A stretch of DNA of 64,000 nt from an uncultured Clostridia bacterium (lineage in GTDB: Bacteria > Bacillota > Clostridia > Oscillospirales > Ruminococcaceae), in contig CANRJB010000005.1 of NCBI GenBank assembly GCA_947630845.1, positions 1 to 64,000 of the forward strand. The letters run 5' to 3'. Each line of letters starts with the position of its first letter. Position 1 is the first letter of the stretch. The position numbers and the translations under genes were made by a program. A model generated the notes under the pieces. That model did not search any database, was not told the DNA's origin, and worked only from the letters and a program-made list of their open reading frames with translations. This document shows, one piece after another, positions 32,870 through 41,350 of the stretch.

Positions 32870-33592
32870 ATGACACAAGAACAGCATGAACAGCTGCAAA
32901 ACATTATTTCGGGAGCAAAGCGACTGGTATTTTTTGGAGGTGCAGGTGTTTCAACAGAGAGCGGCATCCCGGATTTCCGGAGTGTGGATGGGCTTTACAA
33001 TCAGAAATACGACGTTCCCCCCGAAACCATCCTCAGCCATACCTATTTTATGCAGCATACGGAGAAGTTTTTTGACTTTTACAGGGACAAGATGCTCTGC
33101 CTTGATGCACAGCCCAATGCAGCACACCGAAAGCTTACGGAGCTTGAAGAGAGGGGTATCCTGTCAGCAGTCGTGACACAGAACATTGATGGTCTGCATC
33201 AGAAAGCAGGCAGCAGGACTGTCTATGAGCTGCATGGGAGCGTTCATCGGAATTACTGTCTGCAATGCGGCAGGGTCTATGATGCGGCATGGGTACTGCA
33301 CAGTGAAGGGGTTCCCCATTGTACATGCGGCGGCATGGTGAAGCCGGATGTCGTACTCTATGAAGAAGGACTGTCTGATGAAACAGTGACCGGAGCAATC
33401 AATGCCATCCGTCATGCGGATGTGCTGATCGTGGGCGGCACATCGCTGAACGTGTACCCGGCAGCAGGATTCCTGCGGTATTTCAGGGGGGCACATCTGG
33501 TCATCATGAACCGGGACGCAACTCCTGCGGACAGCATGGCAGAGCTTGTCATCCGTGACAAGATTGGTGAAGCACTGGACAAGATCAGGTAA
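32870..33592 (+). CDS. cobB: NAD-dependent protein deacylase (sirtuin, CobB/SIR2)
   Basis: A 240-residue bacterial sirtuin removing acyl groups from lysines at the cost of NAD. The NAD-binding G-A-G-V-S-T-E-S-G-I-P-D-F-R (24-37), Q-N-I-D (104-107) and catalytic His122 in L-H-G-S are present. So is a complete zinc site, Cys130, Cys133, Cys151 and Cys153. The C-terminal G-G-T-S-L-N-V-Y-P-A motif closes the Rossmann fold. It is co-transcribed with the binding lipoprotein upstream (11-nt gap, AGGAGG site). Substrates cannot be told. Confidence 0.95.
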   Translation: MTQEQHEQLQNIISGAKRLVFFGGAGVSTESGIPDFRSVDGLYNQKYDVPPETILSHTYFMQHTEKFFDFYRDKMLCLDAQPNAAHRKLTELEERGILSAVVTQNIDGLHQKAGSRTVYELHGSVHRNYCLQCGRVYDAAWVLHSEGVPHCTCGGMVKPDVVLYEEGLSDETVTGAINAIRHADVLIVGGTSLNVYPAAGFLRYFRGAHLVIMNRDATPADSMAELVIRDKIGEALDKIR

Positions 33593-33599
33593 TAGCTTT

Positions 33600-33629
33600 G
33601 CCCCCGATGTGCTTTTGTACATCGGGGGC
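33600..33629. terminator. Strong hairpin after cobB
   Basis: An 11-bp perfect stem GCCCCCGATGT / ACATCGGGGGC with an 8-nt loop starts 8 nt after the sirtuin stop. It has no T run on the plus strand (AAGCAATTAT follows), so termination is likely by position but not proven by shape. Confidence 0.6.
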
Positions 33630-33663
33630 AAGCAATTATCATAATATGAATCCCTAACACCGT

Positions 33664-33715
33664 TTTCAGCAGCTAAATTCCGATAGACTGTTTGTCAGAA
33701 CGAAAAGGCTTGGTA
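33664..33715. repeat. ATTCCGATAGAC dispersed repeat, copy 2
   Basis: The same block order as 28687-28740: TCAGCAGCTAAATTCCGATA, GAC, variable part, TCAGAACGAAAA, ending TTGGTA. It sits just downstream of rpoD. Confidence 0.6.
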
Positions 33716-33753
33716 AGAAACATGATGTGACCGGCAACAACCTACCACCCCAC

Positions 33754-34854
33754 TCAATCCAGAAAATCCCTTACCTTCTTACTTCTGCTCGGATGGCGGA
33801 GCTTGCGGAGGGCTTTTGCTTCTATCTGCCGGATGCGCTCACGGGTAACATTGAACTGCGCACCGACTTCTTCGAGTGTTCTTGACCTGCCGTCGATCAG
33901 CCCGAACCGCAAGCGCAGCACATTTGCCTCCCGGTCAGTCAGTGTGGACAGCACCTCTTCAAGCTGTTCCTTGAGCAATGTATGCGATGCCGCATCCGCT
34001 GGTGCAGGTGCATCATCATCGGGAATGAAATCGCCTAAATGTGAATCTTCTTCTTCACCGATCGGGGTTTCAAGCGATACAGGATCCTGCGCAATACGCA
34101 TGATCTCACGCACCCTGTCAACCGGCAGCTCAAGACGCTCTGCAATTTCCTCCGGTGAGGGATCATGACCGTTCTCATGCAGCAGTTGACTGGAAATTTT
34201 CTTTACCTTCGTGATAGTCTCCACCATATGTACAGGGATGCGTATGGTTCTTGCCTGATCGGCAATCGCCCTTGTGATCGCCTGACGGATCCACCATGTG
34301 GCATAGGTCGAGAACTTGAAGCCCTTGTTATAGTCGAATTTCTCCACAGCTTTGATCAGTCCGAGGTTGCCCTCCTGAATCAGATCGAGGAACTGCATCC
34401 CTCTGCCCACATACTTCTTGGCAATGGACACCACCAGACGCAGATTTGCCTCTGACAGCCGCTGCTTGGCACGTTTTGCCTGCAAGGGCGTTCCCTCTGC
34501 CATCAGTCTTGCCAGCTCTATCTCCTCATCGCCGGAAAGCAGCGGTACACGTCCGATCTCCTTCAGGTAGATCTTGACCGGGTCATCCACTGCAAGCCCC
34601 TTTGTGGAGAGCGCAGCATCGAGATCTTCATCGGGGTTTTCACTCAGGTCGATCTGGTTGATATCAAAACTCTCATCAATGGTATTGTTGTCAATGATCT
34701 CTATTCCCTGCTGTTCACAGCTGTCGTAAAAGGAATTGATCTGATCGGCATCAAAATCCATTTCCTCCAGTGCAACAGAGATCTGCTGTGTTGTCAGTTT
34801 ACCGGATGCCTTGCCCCGTTCGAGCAGACCTTCAATGGTAGATTTCTTGTCCAT
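33754..34854 (-). CDS. rpoD: Primary RNA polymerase sigma factor RpoD (SigA)
   Basis: A 366-residue vegetative sigma factor. Region 1.2 starts [12 protein letters not shown]. Region 2 has [23 protein letters not shown] and [10 protein letters not shown]. Region 4.2 is [17 protein letters not shown]. The short, acidic region 1.1 fits Firmicutes SigA. It follows dnaG by 32 nt; dgt-dnaG-rpoD is a widely conserved macromolecular-synthesis operon. It should read the TTGACA/TTGCAA plus TATAAT promoters noted across the window. Confidence 0.97.
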   Translation of the reverse strand: MDKKSTIEGLLERGKASGKLTTQQISVALEEMDFDADQINSFYDSCEQQGIEIIDNNTIDESFDINQIDLSENPDEDLDAALSTKGLAVDDPVKIYLKEIGRVPLLSGDEEIELARLMAEGTPLQAKRAKQRLSEANLRLVVSIAKKYVGRGMQFLDLIQEGNLGLIKAVEKFDYNKGFKFSTYATWWIRQAITRAIADQARTIRIPVHMVETITKVKKISSQLLHENGHDPSPEEIAERLELPVDRVREIMRIAQDPVSLETPIGEEEDSHLGDFIPDDDAPAPADAASHTLLKEQLEEVLSTLTDREANVLRLRFGLIDGRSRTLEEVGAQFNVTRERIRQIEAKALRKLRHPSRSKKVRDFLD

Positions 34855-34886
34855 TTCTCTTCCTCCTCATGTTCTGTTCCTGTCTC

Positions 34887-36638
34887 TTAACCATCCTGCC
34901 GCCGTTTTTCGGTGAGTCTGCGCAGATCGTCATCCGTGAGATCATCGCTGACAGCAGGACGATTCCTGACATTTCTGAGAACGGCAGCACATTCTTCAAG
35001 GGCATCCCTGTCGGGGATGATCTCCATATATGCTGCTGCAATGCCCATAATACGCCCCATCTCTTCCACACTGAACACATCTGCCAGTAAGGAGAGACTG
35101 AATTCACTGCTCTCTCCGATACGCTGACAAACAGTTTCATAGACCTTTCTGTGAAACTCCGTCACAAAGTCCTCCGGTCTGACAACGTCCCATACCATTT
35201 CCAGATCCTCCGGAAATTTCAGCAGATAGGCTAATATCATACGTTCTGCTCTGCTTTCCCGGGGGAATTGCTGTGCCTGCGGATTGAGTTCATCTCTCTG
35301 GAGAGACTGTGCCTCGATCGCATGAAACTGTATTTTTCCAGCATTTTTCTTCCCTTGCCGTACAGCTCTGTCCACCTGCATCAGCAGAGTATCCATCCGG
35401 ATACCGATCTCCTTGGCAGTGCGGTTGCAATAGACCTCACGCCGGATGGGGTCGTCAATCTCCGCAAGGATGCGGACACACCGCCGCAGATACTCATTCT
35501 GTCCCATCTCTGTCTGCAAATCCAGTCCCTCTTTACAGCGATCAAGCTGGAAGTTAAGGACATCCCCGGCATTTTCGATGAGCAGACGGAAACGCTCTGC
35601 TCCGAATTTCCTGATGTATTCATCCGGATCTTTTGCACCCTCCATTTGCAGGATGCGCACCGGAATGCCAACAGCACTAAAATACTGGATCGCTCTCTGC
35701 GTAGCCGCCTGCCCGGCAGTGTCGCTGTCGTAGGAAATGACGACTTGCTTGGCAAACCGGGAGAGCAATCTCGCCTGTTCATCTGTGATGGATGTGCCGA
35801 GTGTTGCAACGGCATTTGCAAACCCTGCCTGATGCAGGGCGATCACGTCCATATACCCCTCTGCTAAAATGAGAGTTGTCGATGCTGCCTTCTTCGCAAA
35901 ATGCAGCGAAAACAGATTCCGGCGTTTACTGAACACCGGTGTATCGTTGGTATTCAGGTATTTGGGCTTGCTGTCGTCAAGCACCCGTCCGCCGAAGGCA
36001 ATGACATTGCCTTGCAAATCAATGATCGGAAACATGACCCTGTTCCGGAAATAATCATAGACCCTGCCCTTTTCACTGCGTCGGCAGACACCGGCAATGA
36101 CGAGTTCTTCGTCCGAATATCCCTTACTGTTCAGGTGTCTGCGGAGCTGCCCCCAGTCATCGGGGGCAAAACCAAGCCCATAGGCTTTGATCGTCTCCAT
36201 GGAAAGCTGCCGCTGCCGGAAATATTCTATCCCCCTACGGTCAGAACCTTTCAGGAGATTGGCAAAGTAAACTCTCGCTGTTTCCCTGTTGATCTCCAGA
36301 CAGCGACGGCGCAGATCCGCAGTTTTCTGTTCAGAAGGGTCAGTCTTTGGCAGCTCCATGCCGGAACGCTGTGCAAGGATCTGCACAGCTTCCATAAAGC
36401 CGACATTCTCCATCTTCTGTACAAAGGTGATCGCACTTCCTCCCACACCGCAGCCAAAGCAGTAAAAGCTCTGGTTTTCAGGATAAATCGTACAGGATGG
36501 CGTTTTCTCAGAATGAAACGGACAGCAGCAGACGTAAGTACTTCCCCTTTTCTTGACATCGGCATAGCTGCGGAACATCTCTACAATATCATTGACATCC
36601 TGCAACTGTCGGATAAATTCGTCCGGAAGTTTTGGCAC
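34887..36638 (-). CDS. dnaG: DNA primase DnaG
   Basis: A 583-residue primase that lays down RNA primers for replication. The N-terminal CHC2 zinc finger is C-C-C-P-F-H (37-42) with C-F-G-C-G (60-64). The TOPRIM domain starts L-I-L-A-E-G-Y-M-D-V (about 253-262), with S-Y-D-S-D-T-A-G-Q-A-A as the second metal motif. The C-terminal part (from about 430) is the DnaB-interaction region and is weakly conserved. It begins 8 nt after dgt and is followed by rpoD. Confidence 0.96.
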   Translation of the reverse strand: MPKLPDEFIRQLQDVNDIVEMFRSYADVKKRGSTYVCCCPFHSEKTPSCTIYPENQSFYCFGCGVGGSAITFVQKMENVGFMEAVQILAQRSGMELPKTDPSEQKTADLRRRCLEINRETARVYFANLLKGSDRRGIEYFRQRQLSMETIKAYGLGFAPDDWGQLRRHLNSKGYSDEELVIAGVCRRSEKGRVYDYFRNRVMFPIIDLQGNVIAFGGRVLDDSKPKYLNTNDTPVFSKRRNLFSLHFAKKAASTTLILAEGYMDVIALHQAGFANAVATLGTSITDEQARLLSRFAKQVVISYDSDTAGQAATQRAIQYFSAVGIPVRILQMEGAKDPDEYIRKFGAERFRLLIENAGDVLNFQLDRCKEGLDLQTEMGQNEYLRRCVRILAEIDDPIRREVYCNRTAKEIGIRMDTLLMQVDRAVRQGKKNAGKIQFHAIEAQSLQRDELNPQAQQFPRESRAERMILAYLLKFPEDLEMVWDVVRPEDFVTEFHRKVYETVCQRIGESSEFSLSLLADVFSVEEMGRIMGIAAAYMEIIPDRDALEECAAVLRNVRNRPAVSDDLTDDDLRRLTEKRRQDG

Positions 36639-36646
36639 AGGATCAC

Positions 36647-37645
36647 CTACTTCCAGAATTTGGGGATAAACAGCTCTGTATACAAATCAACCGCATAACT
36701 GTCACTCATGCCGGAAATATAGTCACAAACTGCACGGTCAACGTCCGTTTCCCCTGCAATGCGGCGGAACAGCTCCGGCATCATTTCCGGATGATTCCGG
36801 AAATACCGGTACAGCTCCTCAAGGAGGATCTTCGCTTTCTGTTCCTCCTCCTTTGCGGCAGAATTGTGATAGACATTCTCATACATGAATGTGTGAAGCT
36901 CGTCATGCGCAGCCTGTATCTCCTCCGCCATGCCGATGCTGTCAGTCCCATGAGCGACGATGGCAGCGACACAAGTGGTAATACGTTCATTTTTTGTCCT
37001 GCCGAGTATGTCTGTGATATGTACCGGGATGTCACTGCTGTACAGGATACCAGCACGCATAGCATCCTCAATATCGTGGTTGATGTAGGCAATGCGGTCG
37101 GCATAGCGGACGATATTACCTTCTAAGGTATCGGCAGTCATGTTCGTATGGCAGAGGATACCGTTGCGCACGGCATGGGTCAGGTTCAGCCCCTCGCCAT
37201 TTTTCTCAATGTGATCGACCACACGCATACTCTGCTGATAATGCTTGTAACCATGCGGACAGATGGCATTGAGTACCGACTCGCCGGCATGCCCGAACGG
37301 CGAATGCCCCAAATCATGCCCAAGTGCAATCGCTTCCGTCAGATCCTCATTGAGAAACATCGCACGGGAAATGGTACGTGCCACCTGTGAAACTTCAAGC
37401 GTATGGGTCAGCCGGGTGCGGTAGTGGTCGCCGACAGGAGAGAGAAAGACCTGTGTCTTACGTTTAAGTCTGCGGAAGGCATTGGAATGCAAAATCCTGT
37501 CCCTGTCACGCTGGAATGCAGTGCGATAAGGACACGGTGCTTCGGTTCTCAACCGGATAGACGCACCGGTATCAGTACTTTTGCATGCCTTCGGAGACAG
37601 AAACTGCCATTCATTCTGTTCAATCTGTTCACGAATTGTCGTCAT
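36647..37645 (-). CDS. dgt: Deoxyguanosinetriphosphate triphosphohydrolase-like HD protein
   Basis: A 332-residue HD-domain hydrolase of the dGTPase family, which cleaves dNTPs to nucleosides and triphosphate. The signature S-N-A-F-R-R-L-K-R-K-T-Q-V-F (about 54-67), the H-T-L-E-V motif and the metal-binding pair G-H-D-L-G-H-S-P-F-G-H-A-G are present. In Firmicutes this type is often upstream of dnaG, as here. GGGGTGAG lies just before ATG 37645. Confidence 0.93.
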   Translation of the reverse strand: MTTIREQIEQNEWQFLSPKACKSTDTGASIRLRTEAPCPYRTAFQRDRDRILHSNAFRRLKRKTQVFLSPVGDHYRTRLTHTLEVSQVARTISRAMFLNEDLTEAIALGHDLGHSPFGHAGESVLNAICPHGYKHYQQSMRVVDHIEKNGEGLNLTHAVRNGILCHTNMTADTLEGNIVRYADRIAYINHDIEDAMRAGILYSSDIPVHITDILGRTKNERITTCVAAIVAHGTDSIGMAEEIQAAHDELHTFMYENVYHNSAAKEEEQKAKILLEELYRYFRNHPEMMPELFRRIAGETDVDRAVCDYISGMSDSYAVDLYTELFIPKFWK

Positions 37646-37742
37646 GATCTCACCCCACTCAGAAACAGAAACGCATTCGCTGCCTTTTGGTCTCTACTTA
37701 TATATACACTCTGAAAGCCGGAAAACCCTCTTTTTATATAAT

Positions 37743-37751
37743 ATTATACCA
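37743..37751 (-). promoter_or_regulatory. Possible extended -10 promoter of the dgt-dnaG-rpoD operon
   Basis: The minus strand reads TGGTATAAT, an extended -10 match, about 100 nt before dgt. The only -35-like box (TTGTCA) is 20 nt away, so the promoter is tentative. Confidence 0.4.
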
Positions 37752-37857
37752 ATTCTCTATTGAACGATTGACAAAGTCGATCACCTTCGCAGGCAGCACA
37801 GAGACCTGCATGGGACGGTGATCGATGTATCCGATCGCCAAAGAAGCGCAGCAAGCA

Positions 37858-37896
37858 TTTTCCTGTCACCTTATCTTCATTAGGATGACAGGAAAT
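37858..37896. repeat. Palindromic 3'-end repeat, copy B
   Basis: Inverted repeat TTTTCCTGTCA ... TGACAGGAAAT, next to the yigZ-family gene stop. Its left flank GCGCAGCAAGCATTTTC matches copy A. An ATTGAC-AAA-GTCGAT palindrome lies at 37767-37781. It probably also terminates yigZ transcription. Confidence 0.6.
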
Positions 37897-38518
37897 TCGT
37901 ATTAAAATCCGAAAATCCCGTTTTACCGGTCTGCATCTGCATTTTACCGGAGGAAAGCTCTGTCAGCGCATCCATGAGCGGTTGCAACATCTCATTTCGT
38001 ACTGTCAGGTCAAGGAGTACATCTTCTCCGAAATCAGAACCATTCTCCAGAACACCGTAGGACGAAAGCACATTGCTGACCTTGCCATAAAGAGCATAAT
38101 CCATCCGGAGCGTCAGAGGGGTGCTTTCACACATATGCTGTATCCTTGCGGCATCACAGGCAAGCGAGACACTGTGCGAATAGGCACGCACCAATCCGCC
38201 TCCGCCAAGCAGGATCCCACCAAAATACCGCACCACCACGCAGCACACATCTGTCAGTCCCCGTTTTTGCAGTACCTCAAGCACTGGCACACCGGCAGTG
38301 CCCTGTGGTTCGCCGTCATCGGAATAGCGTGTGGTGTTGGAATCCCGGAGAATGTAGGCATAGACATGGTGCTTTGCCTTCCTGTGCTCTGCTTTGACAG
38401 AGGTAAGGAAACCTATTGCCTCCTCATTGGTCTGCACGGGGCAGAGATATCCGATAAATTCTGAACGTTTTTCGACAAAGGATGCCTGCACGCAGTCGGC
38501 AATCGTAAAATAGTCCAT
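37880..38518 (-). CDS. yigZ: YigZ/IMPACT family protein
   Basis: A 212-residue member of the YigZ/IMPACT family (UPF0029), a conserved two-domain protein of unclear biochemical role, linked by its eukaryotic relative to translation control. The N-terminal domain carries K-A-x-H-H-V-Y-A-Y and the strong signature Y-S-D-D-G-E-P-Q-G-T-A-G-x-P, then V-V-V-R-Y-F-G-G-I-L-L-G. A C-terminal DUF1949-like part follows. The start at 38518 (MDYFTIAD) is supported by GGAGGGAGCT. It follows rpmE by about 60 nt. Confidence 0.92.
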   Translation of the reverse strand: MDYFTIADCVQASFVEKRSEFIGYLCPVQTNEEAIGFLTSVKAEHRKAKHHVYAYILRDSNTTRYSDDGEPQGTAGVPVLEVLQKRGLTDVCCVVVRYFGGILLGGGGLVRAYSHSVSLACDAARIQHMCESTPLTLRMDYALYGKVSNVLSSYGVLENGSDFGEDVLLDLTVRNEMLQPLMDALTELSSGKMQMQTGKTGFSDFNTNFLSS

Positions 38519-38577
38519 AGCTCCCTCCGGGTTCAATGAAAAACGGGCAGCCATTGACCACCCGTTTTCTGCATTAC

Positions 38578-38778
38578 TTAATCGAGATTGAAACGTCTCT
38601 TGAATCTGTCAACACGTCCGCCGGTGTCTACAAGCTTCTGCTTACCGGTATAGAACGGATGGCATCTGGAGCAGATTTCCACCTTGATGTCCTGCTTGGT
38701 AGACTGTGTTTCAATGACATTGCCACAGTGGCAGGTGATCGTCGTCTTATACAGTACGGGATGGATATCCTTTTTCAT
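38578..38778 (-). CDS. rpmE: 50S ribosomal protein L31 (zinc-binding type)
   Basis: A 66-residue large-subunit protein. The N-terminus M-K-K-D-I-H-P and the segment [12 protein letters not shown] are family signatures. With C-H-C-G-N earlier it forms the zinc-binding (C+) version, so it may also store zinc. The start at 38778 follows GAGGTGAATTGC. It has a strong promoter (38911-38939) and a leader of about 130 nt. Confidence 0.95.
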   Translation of the reverse strand: MKKDIHPVLYKTTITCHCGNVIETQSTKQDIKVEICSRCHPFYTGKQKLVDTGGRVDRFKRRFNLD

Positions 38779-38905
38779 GCAATTCACCTCATTTTCTGCA
38801 ATCTCTGCTCGCAGACCAGTTCACAGATGCGACATCCGGATACAGTCTACGTCAGGCATTATTCCGTAGCCCATCAGTTCCTTTAGACAGTAGTACCAAA
38901 TAACT
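38779..38905 (-). promoter_or_regulatory. Long structured rpmE leader, possible L31 autoregulatory RNA
   Basis: Between the promoter and the L31 start codon about 125 nt of untranslated RNA can form local stems, for instance CTACG pairing with CGTAG and a T-A-T-C-C-G-G-A-T-G foldback. Ribosomal-protein L31 leaders of Firmicutes are known autoregulatory RNAs. Membership here is inferred from place and size, not from a recognised consensus. Confidence 0.35.
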
Positions 38906-38910
38906 TATTT

Positions 38911-38939
38911 ATTATAGCATGATTTTCACATCCTGTCAA
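38911..38939 (-). promoter_or_regulatory. Promoter of rpmE
   Basis: Perfect consensus boxes on the minus strand: TTGACA (38939-38934), a 17-nt spacer and TATAAT (38916-38911), as expected for a highly expressed ribosomal gene. Confidence 0.88.
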
Positions 38940-39060
38940 GCAGAAACAAATATTTTGTCGTTATGCACAAAAGCAATTCCCGGAACATACCGATTTACGT
39001 CGGTTTTTGCCGTCGAAATTTCCGGCATATACAAAATTGCAAAAAAATCTGCTCGTTTTA

Positions 39061-39089
39061 TTGACATTCCGGAGGAAATGGGGTATAAT
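39061..39089 (+). promoter_or_regulatory. Promoter of the D,D-carboxypeptidase gene
   Basis: Perfect consensus: TTGACA (39061-39066), a 17-nt spacer and TATAAT (39084-39089), 39 nt before the start codon. It is divergent from the rpmE promoter. Confidence 0.88.
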
Positions 39090-39128
39090 AGATATGAATA
39101 TATGGTAAAAACCGGAGGGTGATCAATT

Positions 39129-40196
39129 TTGCAGAAAAAAAATACCGTCGATGATGCACAGAAAAAAAGTATCCTGACTTTGATTCTGATGATTTTTGTA
39201 ATCATTCTGGTAGAGGTCTTTGCAATCGTGATGCTGTTCAAAGCACCGTCCTCGGGACTGAGTGCGGAAGATATACGGCAGATGGAGGAGCAGCTCGTCA
39301 CGGAATCCGAACCGCCTCCGGAACCGACAACAGAGCCAGTGACAGAACCACCGGTCATCTTTCCGGAAATGGCTGCGGATGTGCAGCATCCGGGCGACAA
39401 TCTCTTCTGTGAAAATGCACTGTTGCTTGATGTCGATAACCATGAGATACTCGCCATCAAAGGAGAAGCTGATGCACACATCTTCCCGGCTTCCATGACG
39501 AAGATGATGACGCTCATCGTGGCTGTGGAACATATCGAAAACATGAGTGACACCTACACGATCACTGAAGAGACTCTGACACCGGGATGGGAACAGGGTG
39601 CTTCTATGGCTGGTTTTCAGGTGGGAGAAGTCGTCACAATGAAAGATCTGCTCTATGGTGTGGCACTTCCCTCCGGTGCAGATGCAACTGTGGCGATCGC
39701 TGAGTATACCGCAGGTTCTGAAGAAAAATTCGTGGAGTGGATGAATGAGAAATGTGAAGAGCTTGGCTTGCAGAATACTCACTTCGTCAACACAAGCGGT
39801 CTGCATAACGAGAACCACTACAGTTCCCTGAAGGATATTGCTCTCATTCTGGAGTATCTGCTGAAGAATGAGACATGCAAAGAGATCATTTCCACCTACA
39901 TCTACACCACAAGAGCAACCGACGAACACCCGAATGGTATCACTTTCTCGAATACCATGTTCGACAAAATGTATGGAACAGAGGTAGAGGGCATCACCAT
40001 TCTCGGCGGCAAGACCGGCTTTACTGATGAATCCGGACAGTGCCTTGCCTGCTATGCGGAAACACCGGACGGACACCTGTACATAGCGGTAACTTCCCGT
40101 GGTTCGGGAAAGAAAAGCACTGTATTTGACAGTTTCAAGTTATTTGGCATCGTGACGGGGACATATGCAATGGACACAGAAGTCAGTCCATGGTAA
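39129..40196 (+). CDS. Serine-type D-Ala-D-Ala carboxypeptidase (S11, DacF-like)
   Basis: A 355-residue penicillin-binding protein 5-type enzyme that trims the terminal D-Ala from peptidoglycan stems. One N-terminal membrane helix (about 14-37) anchors it, followed by a Pro/Glu/Thr-rich linker (about 60-78). The active-site motif S-M-T-K is at 122-125 and K-T-G lies in G-G-K-T-G-F-T-D. The second motif, normally S-x-N, reads S-G-A (182-184), so its Asn is replaced by Ala. The start is a TTG at 39129, since GGAGGG lies 9 nt upstream and no ATG fits. The next gene (VanY-like) begins 45 nt later, so they are likely co-transcribed. Confidence 0.87.
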   Translation: MQKKNTVDDAQKKSILTLILMIFVIILVEVFAIVMLFKAPSSGLSAEDIRQMEEQLVTESEPPPEPTTEPVTEPPVIFPEMAADVQHPGDNLFCENALLLDVDNHEILAIKGEADAHIFPASMTKMMTLIVAVEHIENMSDTYTITEETLTPGWEQGASMAGFQVGEVVTMKDLLYGVALPSGADATVAIAEYTAGSEEKFVEWMNEKCEELGLQNTHFVNTSGLHNENHYSSLKDIALILEYLLKNETCKEIISTYIYTTRATDEHPNGITFSNTMFDKMYGTEVEGITILGGKTGFTDESGQCLACYAETPDGHLYIAVTSRGSGKKSTVFDSFKLFGIVTGTYAMDTEVSPW

Positions 40197-40241
40197 ACAG
40201 GCATTACACCGCAAGAGCGGGGATGCCGGAGGAGAACAACT

Positions 40242-41261
40242 ATGCGAAAAAAGAAAAAAAAGAATCAGGTACACAGAAGAATTTCTGTAGCAGGCGGTCT
40301 GCTGATCATTCTGTCTGTGAATGCATGTATCTGGGGCGGCTATGCCGTACAGCAGACTTTCTTCAAGCCTGAACCGGACGAAAATGCTATTATTGCAGAT
40401 GGAGTATTCTTCGGGACGGATACCTCTCGTCTTACACTGGAAACACCCGAAGAATCCGGAAATACAGTGCAGGATACTGTGATCCCGGATATCAATACTG
40501 CCACTTTCGGCAGCGGTGTCAGCATTCCTGATGGCTGTGTGACAGTGCCGCAGGAGCGGAAAAATATAACCAGCGGTGCGCTGTTGCAGCTTGACAGCGA
40601 GCATCCTTTTACAGGTGTTGTGGGAGAGCTTGTCACCTTTGATACGAAGAATGAAAGCTACCGCATGAAGAATATGGAGCTGACTGCACACAGTGAAGTC
40701 GTCGATGCCATGAACAGCATGGCAGCATCCTACGAAGCGGCGACCGGTAGGGCAGACCTGATGGTCTACAGCACAACCTCTGTCTATTCTAAGGAGGGCA
40801 GTCTGTATTTTAGCGAGCTTCCGGACAGGGCAACAGGTTACTGTGTGGATCTATGCATTCTGAACGAAGACGGGACGATTTCTCCTATTTCGGAGAGTAA
40901 TGCATGGCTGGAAGCCAATTCCTATCTGTATGGTTTCATTTTCAGCTATACTGCTGCGGATGAGGAGATAACCGGTGTGAAAGCTGCGCCGTATCATCTG
41001 CGTTATGTCGGAAAAGAGCATGCAAGCATCATGCACGATGAGGGGCTGACACTTGCAGGCTATCTTGAAGCATTGAAGAAGCATACGATAGATGCGCCAT
41101 TTTATTACATAGAAGGCGGAAAGACGTGGTCGGTATACTATGTAGCAACTGATGTGGGGACAACGGAAGTTCCTGTGCCGTTGGGAGCAGACTATGTGAT
41201 TTCCGGCAACAATACAGACGGGTTCATAGTCAAGGCAGAAGCACTGCTTGGCGGAGAATGA
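40242..41261 (+). CDS. VanY-like M15 peptidase homologue lacking catalytic residues
   Basis: A 339-residue protein with a basic start and one membrane helix (about 14-38), then an extracellular part resembling M15B D,D-carboxypeptidases (VanY). The zinc motif S-x-H-x-x-G-x-A-x-D appears as S-E-L-P-D-R-A-T-G-Y-C-V-D (191-203): His is Arg196, Asp203 remains. The E-P-W-H motif is A-P-Y-H (249-252): Glu is Ala249, His252 remains. Two of four catalytic or ligand residues are thus missing, and activity is unlikely. It follows the S11 carboxypeptidase and ends in a strong terminator. A regulatory or peptidoglycan-binding role is a guess. Confidence 0.75.
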   Translation: MRKKKKKNQVHRRISVAGGLLIILSVNACIWGGYAVQQTFFKPEPDENAIIADGVFFGTDTSRLTLETPEESGNTVQDTVIPDINTATFGSGVSIPDGCVTVPQERKNITSGALLQLDSEHPFTGVVGELVTFDTKNESYRMKNMELTAHSEVVDAMNSMAASYEAATGRADLMVYSTTSVYSKEGSLYFSELPDRATGYCVDLCILNEDGTISPISESNAWLEANSYLYGFIFSYTAADEEITGVKAAPYHLRYVGKEHASIMHDEGLTLAGYLEALKKHTIDAPFYYIEGGKTWSVYYVATDVGTTEVPVPLGADYVISGNNTDGFIVKAEALLGGE

Positions 41262-41267
41262 GGATGC

Positions 41268-41300
41268 GCCTGAACGGCTCTTGCCGTTCAGGCTGCTTTT
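41268..41300 (+). terminator. Terminator after the VanY-like gene
   Basis: An 11-bp perfect stem GCCTGAACGGC / GCCGTTCAGGC with a TCTT loop, followed by TGCTTTTATG, starts 7 nt after the stop codon. Confidence 0.88.
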
Positions 41301-41303
41301 ATG

Positions 41304-41332
41304 TTGACAATGCACAGGAAAAGACGTACAAT
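41304..41332 (+). promoter_or_regulatory. Promoter of the ClC gene
   Basis: TTGACA (41304-41309), a 17-nt spacer and TACAAT (41327-41332), directly after the terminator and 18 nt before the start codon. No fluoride-riboswitch sequence fits in so short a leader. Confidence 0.8.
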
Positions 41333-41350
41333 GAAAAGGGAGGTGAGCAG

